DNA from: Candidatus Woesearchaeota archaeon
GTDB lineage: Archaea > Nanobdellota > Nanobdellia > Woesearchaeales > UBA11576
Assembly: GCA_030591125.1 (NCBI GenBank)
Contig: JAUVBP010000097.1
Location: 1-5,118 of the forward strand
Length of the DNA: 5,118 nt
Direction of reading: 5' to 3'
Positions 1 to 5,118 of this stretch are shown here, piece after piece. The notes beneath the pieces were generated by a model. That model made no database searches. It was given only the letters and a program-made list of their open reading frames with translations, and had not been told where the DNA came from. Each line of letters begins with the position of its first letter. Within the stretch, counting starts at the first letter, position 1. A program made the translations under genes and the position numbers.

Positions 1-2
1 AC

Positions 3-2123
3 TACTTCCGGTGTGCAGCCACTGACGGTACTGCATATTCAAGCAACACGACTGTCTATCATGTCTTTGTAGACACTATTGCCCCCACATTTTCAGACGA
101 GGCAATCAATGTCAGCAGTGTTGACGGCTCAACAGAATCAGTCAAGTTCAACTTCACTGTCACAGAGACCTATCCTGACTCCTGCTGGGGTGAGCTCACA
201 CTGGAAGACTCCAGCAGCTCAAATATTTCCGGGTCTCTGGCCGCAGGAGTATGCACAGTGACAAGCACAATCTCACAGGTCGGTGATTTTTCATTCAGGG
301 CCTGGGCAAACGACACAGTAGGTAATGAAGCAAACGGCTCCACAATTTCAGGCACCAGAGTAGATTCATCTGTAGGATCTTCAGCCCAGAATAACACACC
401 ATCATTTACTGCTGCCGGCTCTGAGGATGTGAACTATACCCGGTTGGTCGCCCTGGACAATTCTGCAGGATCCTCTGCATGGTCAAAAAGCCTGACAGAT
501 ACCCTGCCTGCAGGAACAGATCTATGGTTTGTGTATGAAGGCAATGCCTGTTCCGGAACCTTGATCACATCCGGCTCAGGAACTACAGCCACATGGACTG
601 CTGACAGTGCTGCAGGATCCAACTCCAATGAGACTATCTGCTACACATATACAAATGGTGTCACCCTGGCAGCCATCACATGGGACCAGGACACAACAGC
701 GACATCTAATCAATCAAGGCAGGATCTCAACACAACCATGGCCTTCTCTGAAAATATCGCTGATTCTTCTGTCCTTGTTGACTGGGACATCACCGGCACA
801 GATCCTGCAGGCGTGACTTCCTGCGACAAGAACTGCACAGGATCCTCAGTAGATATTGCCGGCGGAGACACAAGGTATCCTGAAGCTTACGGCGACTGGA
901 TCCATACAGAGACTGAAGGCAACATTACAGCAATCAGCACGGAAGTGATTGTCTACACTGCATACTATAATGTCAACACGACAGCCAACATGAGCATCAA
1001 TGTCTCAAACAACATCACCGGGATATCTCTAGGAATCTATTATGACTTCACAGCCCCTTCAGGCTGGGACAACACCAGCACTGCAGATCCTTACATCATT
1101 GTCTCTGCAGGCAGCTCTAACTCTGAGCTGGTAAACCTGACGCAGAGAACTGCTTATGAGAACCTCTACACAGGAACTATCCAGGCCATTATCGGGGGCA
1201 ATACAAAAAATACATATTCTGCATCCATCATCATCACTGAAAGCAACATCACTTCAGGCCTGCAGATAAGCTACAAGATTCCGAAATCCCGGCTGCCTAA
1301 CTGGGACAGCAGGCTGACATCACCCACATGGTATGCGACAATCGGGGGATCCTCAACAGGAATCACCATATCGACTGTCGGGGATTATGTCGAGATCATG
1401 GTTGACACAACACATGGCGGGACAACTTCCCTGGCTGCAGGGACGCACACATATGAGCTTGTATATTATACTACATACAGTTCTGCAACTGTTGGTGTTT
1501 CTGGAGGTGGGGGCGGGGGAAGTGACTCCGGAACCTTTGCATCCTTTGAGATCAGGCCTTTGCTGGTTCTTCTGCAGACAATCCCCGGAGATTCGGAAAA
1601 GATCAGTCTCAGCCTGACAAATACGGATCAGCAGGTAATCACATTCAAAATCTATTTCAAGGGATATGACGAGAACCTTATCATGGATCCCTTCACTCTT
1701 GATGCAGGTGAGACCAGAGAGCTGCTGTTTAATATGGTAGCCCCATCTACTATCAGCTCTATGGAAAAGAAGATCCTGACATTCTCAGGCACTCCTGTTG
1801 ACGGCCTTGAGGCTCTTAAAGATGTTTCCTTTGAGATACAGTCAATAGATGGAAAAGAGCTGGGCGCACCCTGCGACAAGGATGAGGAATGCCAGTCCGG
1901 GAACTGCTTTGCCTATCCGCAGGATGATATGAAATGCCACAGCGCGGCAGAGACCCCGGCTGAAGAGACCGGCGGGACACCGGATGCCTATGATTCTGAT
2001 GAGATAACCGGTGATATCATTGCTCATGAAAGCAAGAATGCCTGGATATATGTTCTTGTTGGTATTGTTGTTATAGGTGGGATTTTTGTGATAAGAAGAA
2101 AGAGAGCACCTGGGAAAAAATAG
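3..2123 (+). CDS. Large Ig-like, N-glycosylated surface protein with C-terminal membrane anchor (5' partial)
   Basis: The reading frame is open from the left edge (first full codon at 3) to the TAG at 2121-2123, giving 706 visible residues. A GTG at 258 is only an internal codon, because the same frame continues upstream with similar composition. The protein is rich in Ser, Thr, Asn and Gly and in predicted beta-strand. An Ig-like repeat with a VDTIAPTF linker lies at about residues 21-110. I count about 20 N-X-S/T sequons, the last near residue 415. A Gly6 linker lies at 501-506. A second beta-rich domain (about 512-620) resembles archaeal Ig-like/NEW3-type domains. A four-Cys module follows (C624, C630, C635, C645), then an acidic Thr/Glu/Asp stretch, a hydrophobic helix at about 680-697 and a basic tail, RRKRAPGKK. 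This topology fits an exported archaeal cell-envelope protein with its C-terminus in the membrane. The signal peptide would lie outside the window. Its ligand or specific role is unknown. It converges on the minus-strand operon and is probably unrelated to it. Confidence 0.9.
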   Translation, partial: YFRCAATDGTAYSSNTTVYHVFVDTIAPTFSDEAINVSSVDGSTESVKFNFTVTETYPDSCWGELTLEDSSSSNISGSLAAGVCTVTSTISQVGDFSFRAWANDTVGNEANGSTISGTRVDSSVGSSAQNNTPSFTAAGSEDVNYTRLVALDNSAGSSAWSKSLTDTLPAGTDLWFVYEGNACSGTLITSGSGTTATWTADSAAGSNSNETICYTYTNGVTLAAITWDQDTTATSNQSRQDLNTTMAFSENIADSSVLVDWDITGTDPAGVTSCDKNCTGSSVDIAGGDTRYPEAYGDWIHTETEGNITAISTEVIVYTAYYNVNTTANMSINVSNNITGISLGIYYDFTAPSGWDNTSTADPYIIVSAGSSNSELVNLTQRTAYENLYTGTIQAIIGGNTKNTYSASIIITESNITSGLQISYKIPKSRLPNWDSRLTSPTWYATIGGSSTGITISTVGDYVEIMVDTTHGGTTSLAAGTHTYELVYYTTYSSATVGVSGGGGGGSDSGTFASFEIRPLLVLLQTIPGDSEKISLSLTNTDQQVITFKIYFKGYDENLIMDPFTLDAGETRELLFNMVAPSTISSMEKKILTFSGTPVDGLEALKDVSFEIQSIDGKELGAPCDKDEECQSGNCFAYPQDDMKCHSAAETPAEETGGTPDAYDSDEITGDIIAHESKNAWIYVLVGIVVIGGIFVIRRKRAPGKK

Positions 2124-2167
2124 ATTTTATTGATTATACTGTCTGTGAGTGAATTTGACTGATAGTG

Positions 2168-2176
2168 TTTTTGTTT
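2168..2176 (+). terminator. T-rich putative archaeal terminator of the surface-protein gene
   Basis: A TTTTTGTTT tract lies about 45 nt downstream of the surface-protein stop codon. Archaeal RNA polymerase can terminate at U-rich tracts without a hairpin, so this is the first plausible stop. Further T-runs at 2269-2273 (T5) and 2297-2302 (T6) could act as back-ups. The assignment rests on composition and position only. Confidence 0.35.
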
Positions 2177-2200
2177 GGATATCAGGTTGGATCATGTCCG

Positions 2201-2210
2201 GCCAGCTGGC
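2201..2210. repeat. Perfect 10-bp palindrome GCCAGCTGGC
   Basis: The ten bases are exactly self-complementary and sit in a locally GC-rich patch of the AT-rich spacer. There is no T-run immediately after it and no loop, so it does not look like a terminator hairpin. It could be a dimeric protein-binding site or chance. Confidence 0.4.
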
Positions 2211-2301
2211 AGCTCCTGGTAAACATCAATTTCACCGACACATCACGGTTTCAGAAAAACGCTCATTCTTTTTAATGATTATTAACATTATGTCTCTTTT
2301 T

Positions 2302-2332
2302 TGAGTGACAGCTCATCTGGTGGGCTGTCTCA
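2302..2332 (+). repeat. Inverted repeat able to form a 9-bp hairpin
   Basis: Arms GACAGCTCA (2307-2315) and TGGGCTGTC (2321-2329) pair over nine positions, including one G-U, around a five-base loop TCTGG. After a 2-nt bulge (2305-2306) three more pairs, TGA/TCA, extend the stem. The G-U pair becomes an A-C mismatch on the opposite strand, so the fold is better in plus-strand RNA. A T6 tract precedes the hairpin instead of following it, so it is not an intrinsic terminator for either strand in the classical form. It may be a 3'-UTR structure or a protein-binding inverted repeat. Confidence 0.45.
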
Positions 2333-2346
2333 GGCATTGATGCATG

Positions 2347-2371
2347 GAGTATATCCATAGAGTATATTCAT
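2347..2371. repeat. Tandem 12-bp direct repeat, 13-bp period
   Basis: GAGTATATCCAT (2347-2358) and GAGTATATTCAT (2360-2371) match at 11 of 12 bases and are separated by a single A. The pair is bracketed by TGCATG (2341-2346) and CATGCA (2369-2374), which are complementary, so the whole block is also an imperfect palindrome. A repeat spacing just over one helical turn fits an operator or an iteron-like binding site. Only two copies are present and no promoter can be assigned next to them. Confidence 0.5.
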
Positions 2372-2442
2372 GCACATATGCCCCCATAACCCTACCTAAT
2401 TTAAAGAGATATCATGTTCCTTGAGGGTTTGTATGGCAGGAT

Positions 2443-2447
2443 AAAAA
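2443..2447 (-). terminator. T5 tract, putative terminator of the minus-strand operon
   Basis: On the minus strand a TTTTT run lies about 63 nt after the stop codon of the zinc-ribbon gene, the last gene of the operon. A second T5 occurs further on (complement of 2255-2259). As for archaeal terminators in general, no hairpin is required. Support is positional only. Confidence 0.3.
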
Positions 2448-2509
2448 GTCTCTTAGAACGGCTTAAATAACTTATCATGACAACAAATCTTCGCCATCAA
2501 TCAATCTTC

Positions 2510-2776
2510 TTAGTTCAGGGGTGCAATCCAACCTGTATGTGATATGTCCTGACCTGATCCAGAAAAACCATAGGGTTTAGCTTTGCACTCTGGACAAATT
2601 GCTACTTTTAGCCGCTCTCCTTTGTGTTCACATACATACTTGCCGTTTATCATCATTCCCACTTCTGTTTTTTCCCTCGGACATTGAAATTCATTAAATA
2701 CTGTCCGGCAACTATGGCATTCAAACCAGAGGATCCCTTTGCCCTGGACAAAACTATTTAATTGAGCTTGTGGCAT
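2510..2776 (-). CDS. Small Cys-rich zinc-ribbon protein
   Basis: This 88-residue protein has two CxxC knuckles, C20-HS-C23 and C61-PE-C64, which can form a zinc ribbon. Between them are C32, C49 and H51 (in a CEH triplet), enough for a second metal site or for alternative ligands. The spacing is typical of small DNA/RNA-binding or protein-docking zinc-ribbon proteins, but I do not recognise the family. The ATG at 2776 was chosen because it lies 4 nt after the upstream ParB-like stop codon. It is preceded by GGAG with an 8-nt spacer inside the end of that gene. It is the last gene of the operon, so it is probably co-expressed with the ParB-like protein and may be its partner. The 25 residues after the last CxxC are Gly/Ser-rich and probably flexible. 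A real gene is likely from its spacing and Cys pattern; the function is unknown. Confidence 0.75.
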   Translation of the reverse strand: MPQAQLNSFVQGKGILWFECHSCRTVFNEFQCPREKTEVGMMINGKYVCEHKGERLKVAICPECKAKPYGFSGSGQDISHTGWIAPLN

Positions 2777-2780
2777 GATA

Positions 2781-3998
2781 TCAACTCCATGCTTCGAGTA
2801 TTTTTAACTTGATTTTGATGTTTGGTATCGGTTTCCCTCTCATGGTTTTGCTTCTGAAAGAAGGCAATTTAAATGCTTTCATATGAGAAGCAGGTATTGA
2901 AATCCTGTTATCGCTTCCAATATAACTAGTAAACTCTTGCTCTCTGGTCTTTTCGAGTCTCTTCATATCAGCGACCTCCTGTCCATCCAGATGCTTATCT
3001 ATTTCATAGAGGAGGTTCTCTGCCTGTTCTTTCAGTTGCAACAGGCCTGCCTTCGCATCAATTTCAAGGTGTATAAACTTAAGCCTTGAGAGGCATAATC
3101 TTCTCCAGCTCATGAGATGCTGGGCAACAGCGAATATCTCTCCGGTGAGCTTTGACAGTCCCATATCAACAAACTTTGGCTTCTTCGATCTATAATTAAT
3201 GTCATCGAGCTTAGACTTCAGGATTGTATCGACTACAGCCTTGATCCTGTGAGTTGACCAATGTTCCTTCAACACCCTGTCCGCTAACTTATATATCAGT
3301 TTTGTGTTATTCAGCCTGGTAAGTTCATAAGCGGATCTCAATGAGAGCATCGATGAAGGCATGCCTCTTCTTTTCTTTCCTGTCCTTCCAAACACCACTT
3401 TCTTCTGGAGATCCAAAGGTAATTCCAGGACCTTCAAATACATAGTGATTGCGTTGTATTTCAAGCCTATCATCCTCATGTGAGAGTAGCATAAGCTCCT
3501 GTCATTATCCGTGACGAAGTAGTTCTCTTTAGAGGGCTTTGGAGAAGGTCTATCTGTATCATAAGCAAACTTTGTGTTCATGGCCAGACTGAGACAGGCC
3601 TTGAGACGCTCTCCAGGAGGACAGGCCTTGACATTAGGGACAGTTGACAGCAATGCTTTGATTCCATTTGCCTTCTCAATAACATTGAGATCCTCTCTGA
3701 CAATATTCTCAATGAGCTGATCTATTGCCATGTCTTCATCTGAATATTCTTTCTCAATGACAACAGCCCTGATTGTTTTCATGCCATTCATCTTATGAGC
3801 TCGCCAACGGCGTTCTCCCTGGATAAGGAAATATTCTCCATTGACAGGCCTCACGCTTATTGGCTGCAGTAATCCACGCCTCCTGATAGATAGAGCGAGG
3901 ACTTTGATCTTATCCTTGTCAAACACGGTCCTGCTTTGGTGTGGGTTCGCCCTTATTAATTCAATCGGAAGTTCTTGTATCTTTTCAGAGCTCATCAT
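2781..3998 (-). CDS. ParB-like partition/CTPase-fold DNA-binding protein
   Basis: This 405-residue protein carries the ParB/Srx N-terminal fold. Box I is ELPIELIRANPHQSR (9-23), followed by a GLLQPISVRP strand (42-51). The nucleotide-binding motif GERRWRA lies at 61-67 and ENIVRED at 97-103, matching the motifs that bind CTP in chromosomal ParB. A helix-turn-helix fits about 169-200, ending in the characteristic LELPLDLQ. Unlike ordinary ParB, roughly 50 residues (118-168) separate the ENIVRED helix from the HTH. A charged, probably coiled-coil helix lies at about 305-352 and a basic tail follows. In the family, such proteins spread on DNA from a specific site as CTP-gated clamps. Here the target site and any ParA partner are not visible. 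The ATG at 3998 is preferred over one at 4070, because it overlaps the methylase stop by one base (TAATG) and has AGGAG 7 nt upstream. A second ATG follows at 3995. A role in plasmid/virus partition or as a DNA-targeting factor for the methylase is inferred. Confidence 0.85.
   Translation of the reverse strand: MMSSEKIQELPIELIRANPHQSRTVFDKDKIKVLALSIRRRGLLQPISVRPVNGEYFLIQGERRWRAHKMNGMKTIRAVVIEKEYSDEDMAIDQLIENIVREDLNVIEKANGIKALLSTVPNVKACPPGERLKACLSLAMNTKFAYDTDRPSPKPSKENYFVTDNDRSLCYSHMRMIGLKYNAITMYLKVLELPLDLQKKVVFGRTGKKRRGMPSSMLSLRSAYELTRLNNTKLIYKLADRVLKEHWSTHRIKAVVDTILKSKLDDINYRSKKPKFVDMGLSKLTGEIFAVAQHLMSWRRLCLSRLKFIHLEIDAKAGLLQLKEQAENLLYEIDKHLDGQEVADMKRLEKTREQEFTSYIGSDNRISIPASHMKAFKLPSFRSKTMRGKPIPNIKIKLKILEAWS
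2785..2788 (-). promoter_or_regulatory. Shine-Dalgarno site of the zinc-ribbon gene
   Basis: GGAG on the minus strand overlaps the last codons of the ParB-like gene (Trp-Ser-stop) and sits 8 nt before the ATG at 2776. It supports that start and suggests translational coupling. Confidence 0.55.
3593..3631 (-). repeat. 12-bp direct repeat inside the ParB-like insertion
   Basis: TCAAGGCCTGTC on the minus strand occurs twice (complement of 3620-3631 and 3593-3604) with a 27-nt period, exactly nine codons. It encodes KAC at residues 124-126 and again at 133-135, flanking PPGERL. The repeat lies in the segment absent from typical ParB proteins, and may reflect a small in-frame duplication or simply a local motif. 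Confidence 0.5.
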
Positions 3999-4534
3999 TA
4001 TTCGGCTCCTTTTCTTGAAACTGTAAAACATCTCATGTATCCGACCGAAGGAATTGTATAGATGCCCCATACTGCGATAAAAGAAGCATTTTTAATCCTC
4101 TTTGGCACCTGATAACTGAGCGTCACTATAAGGCCGCCTTTCTTTGTGATCCTGCTTGCTTCCTTTGTAAAACCGTCGATGCCCTTAAAATGTTTTTCAG
4201 TGTCATATAGATTCTTTGCAAGTTCTTTGCTGTATGGTGGGTCAATTATTGTAACATCAAAACTTTCATCTGGCAGGCCTGTATTTGCTGCATCAGAGAC
4301 CAAATCCGGCTTAACTTCCGGATTGATATCAACCCTGAAGCTGTCTGGATCCTCAACAGTCCCGGAACAAAGATGACATACTTTCCCATAATGCCAACTC
4401 ATTTCCTTAAGCCATTTTAAGAATCCAGCAGGAAAAGCACCGTTATAATGTTTTTTATCCCCGTTCTGATCACGAGTATGTGACCATGCACCCAAACATT
4501 TAGTGCCTCTTGATATGTCATCCATTTTCCCCAT
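3998..4534 (-). CDS. Small DPPY-motif SAM-dependent methyltransferase, probable DNA methylase
   Basis: This 178-residue class I methyltransferase has HYNGAFPAGFLKWL (29-42), resembling the motif X/substrate-side element of DNA amino-methyltransferases. The SAM-binding motif I region is VCHLCSGT (52-59), followed by RVDINPEVKPD (67-77). The catalytic motif IV is IIDPPYS (96-102). DPPY is characteristic of N6-adenine or N4-cytosine DNA methylases, though some RNA and protein methylases share (D/N)PPY. The order X-I-IV and the short length leave no room for a normal target-recognition domain. It may therefore be non-specific, or guided by a partner such as the adjacent ParB-like protein (inference). 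C53 and C56 sit where related enzymes usually have other residues (often HLFSG), which is unusual. The ATG at 4534 follows the radical SAM stop directly (TAGATG) and has GAGG 8 nt upstream. An alternative ATG lies at 4525. Two possible substrates, DNA or RNA, remain open. Confidence 0.8.
   Translation of the reverse strand: MGKMDDISRGTKCLGAWSHTRDQNGDKKHYNGAFPAGFLKWLKEMSWHYGKVCHLCSGTVEDPDSFRVDINPEVKPDLVSDAANTGLPDESFDVTIIDPPYSKELAKNLYDTEKHFKGIDGFTKEASRITKKGGLIVTLSYQVPKRIKNASFIAVWGIYTIPSVGYMRCFTVSRKGAE
4006..4010 (-). promoter_or_regulatory. Shine-Dalgarno site deciding the ParB-like start
   Basis: AGGAG on the minus strand lies 7 nt before the ATG at 3998, within the last codons of the methylase (Gly-Ala-Glu-stop). 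It supports a start that yields the TAATG overlap and rejects the longer start at 4070, which would overlap the methylase by 73 nt. Confidence 0.65.
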
Positions 4535-5118
4535 CTATCTCGCCTCATCTTCAGCAAAGCACTTATATTTCTCATGGCCTTTTGATTCTCTCCAGCCATA
4601 GAGGGCTTTCTGGATCTCCGGCCAGGGATCCTTCAGCACATTGCCTACAATATTGTCTGAGTATATGCAGGGGCTTACATTGCCTTCCTTGTTCACATTG
4701 AATCTCAGGACACCTGCAGGGCAGAGAGGATCCGGGTATTTCCTGATCTTGAAGAATTCTTCATGTGTCATCTGATAATTCTTGTATTCGTCATTGAATG
4801 ACAGAAATTTAAGGATCTCAAGGTCGGCATTATAATATTTTGCCAGTTCCTTCATCTGTTTATGATAATTTATATTCATCCTGTCTATGACCCAGTGTAT
4901 GCGTCTCTTAATCTTCAGCTGCATAAGGATATCCAGGAGATCAAAAGTATGGTTTCTTTTCTCAGTCATGCCTTTCCAGTTGCTGTCTTTTGTTATGTCC
5001 GGATACTTGACCGTGACGACAATCCCCTTGATATATGGTTTGAGCTGTTTTAATTTTTCTCTTGACCATAAGACAGATCCAGAGGTCAGGATGGTGGGCT
5101 TGACTTTGTTCTGTTCCG
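4535..5118 (-). CDS. Radical SAM protein with C-terminal SPASM/twitch-like domain (5' partial)
   Basis: The frame is open from the right window edge (first full codon at 5116) to the TAG at 4537-4535, giving 193 visible residues. An ATG at 4969 is internal: the 49 codons before it continue the same fold. Visible are the later strands of the radical SAM barrel, including TILTSGSVLW (8-17), GIVVTVKYP (31-39) and a strand-helix segment around IHWVIDRMNIN (residues 73-83). A C-terminal auxiliary-cluster domain follows: C132-X12-G145-X4-C150, then a GNV turn (158-160) and a third Cys, C186, seven residues before the end. The CX9-15GX4C pattern is the first half of SPASM and is shared with shorter twitch domains. 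With a single later Cys, twitch is the better fit, giving one auxiliary [4Fe-4S] cluster. The CxxxCxxC that binds the catalytic cluster must lie outside the window. Substrate unknown. Zero spacing to the methylase argues for a shared function. Confidence 0.85.
   Translation of the reverse strand, partial: EQNKVKPTILTSGSVLWSREKLKQLKPYIKGIVVTVKYPDITKDSNWKGMTEKRNHTFDLLDILMQLKIKRRIHWVIDRMNINYHKQMKELAKYYNADLEILKFLSFNDEYKNYQMTHEEFFKIRKYPDPLCPAGVLRFNVNKEGNVSPCIYSDNIVGNVLKDPWPEIQKALYGWRESKGHEKYKCFAEDEAR
4543..4546 (-). promoter_or_regulatory. Shine-Dalgarno-like site of the methyltransferase gene
   Basis: GAGG on the minus strand, inside the last codons of the radical SAM gene, is 8 nt before the ATG at 4534. 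It supports that start over the ATG at 4525. Confidence 0.45.

Larger units (their letters stand above)
2124..2509. other. Convergent intergenic spacer without a convincing gene
   Basis: This spacer of about 386 bases separates the 3' ends of the surface-protein gene and the minus-strand operon. I see no coding region of credible length and no tRNA-like cloverleaf. It contains several T-runs on each strand that could end transcription, a perfect 10-bp palindrome, a 9-bp hairpin and a pair of 12-bp direct repeats (each listed separately). AT-rich stretches near 2397-2405 and 2463-2470 resemble archaeal TATA elements by composition only. No gene clearly starts downstream of them. Confidence 0.6.

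Noticed and set aside
258..260. GTG at 258 as the start of the surface-protein gene
   Set aside because: The same frame is open to the left edge, with an Ig-like repeat running across this position.
170..628. Minus-strand frames of 64-75 codons opposite the surface-protein gene
   Set aside because: They are shadows of a Ser/Thr-rich coding frame, without recognisable domains or ribosome sites.
2414..2470. 18-codon plus-strand frame with an amphipathic peptide after an AT-rich stretch
   Set aside because: It is too short and has only a weak purine-rich site; nothing else supports expression.
2124..2509. tRNA, CRISPR array or insertion-sequence remnant in the spacer
   Set aside because: No cloverleaf, no repeat with more than two units, and no transposase fragment or terminal inverted repeats were found.
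3998..4070. Longer ParB-like N-terminus from the ATG at 4070
   Set aside because: It lies within the methylase gene, has no conserved motif and competes with a start that has a good ribosome site and a 1-nt stop/start overlap.
4967..4969. ATG at 4969 as the start of the radical SAM gene
   Set aside because: The frame stays open to the window edge, and the upstream residues form radical SAM barrel strands continuous with the rest.
4862..5053. Plus-strand frame opposite the radical SAM gene
   Set aside because: It is antisense to a clearly coding frame with family motifs, and has no independent support.
4535..5118. QueE-type deazaguanine enzyme for DNA modification
   Set aside because: QueE proteins are short and lack a twitch/SPASM extension. 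The Cys pattern here indicates an auxiliary-cluster domain, so that assignment is not supported.

Overview
The window most likely comes from an archaeon, probably an uncultivated DPANN-type lineage (the Woesearchaeota/Pacearchaeota kind). This is an inference from the large plus-strand gene. It encodes a Ser/Thr/Asn-rich, Ig-like surface protein with about 20 N-glycosylation sequons, a small Cys module and a single C-terminal membrane anchor with a basic tail. No rRNA, tRNA or universal marker is present to fix the taxonomy. No CRISPR array, insertion sequence or tRNA was recognised.

Layout: (1) Positions 1-2123, plus strand: the C-terminal 706 residues of the secreted, membrane-anchored surface protein, whose N-terminus lies to the left of the window. 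(2) Positions 2124-2509: a convergent intergenic spacer of about 386 bases holding T-runs (probable archaeal terminators), a perfect 10-bp palindrome, a 9-bp hairpin and a pair of 12-bp direct repeats with 13-bp period. (3) Positions 5118 down to 2510, minus strand: a tightly packed four-gene operon read right to left. It runs radical SAM protein (5' end outside the window), small DPPY-motif methyltransferase, ParB-like CTPase-fold protein, and small Cys-rich zinc-ribbon protein. The junctions are 0 nt, a 1-nt overlap (TAATG) and 4 nt. Each downstream gene has a purine-rich Shine-Dalgarno-like site inside the end of the preceding gene, so translation is probably coupled.

The four minus-strand genes look like a functional cassette rather than a random gene string. 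A DPPY methylase next to a ParB-fold protein suggests a DNA-directed function in a virus, plasmid or integrated element, and the radical SAM enzyme and zinc ribbon would be accessory activities. No known system with exactly this composition was recognised, so its role (DNA modification, partition/segregation or a defence/counter-defence island) is open. The ParB-like protein has an unusual insertion of roughly 40-50 residues between its nucleotide-binding motifs and its helix-turn-helix. The methylase is too short to carry a target-recognition domain. Several six-base palindromes (GGATCC, CTGCAG, AGGCCT) are strongly over-represented across the window by hand count.
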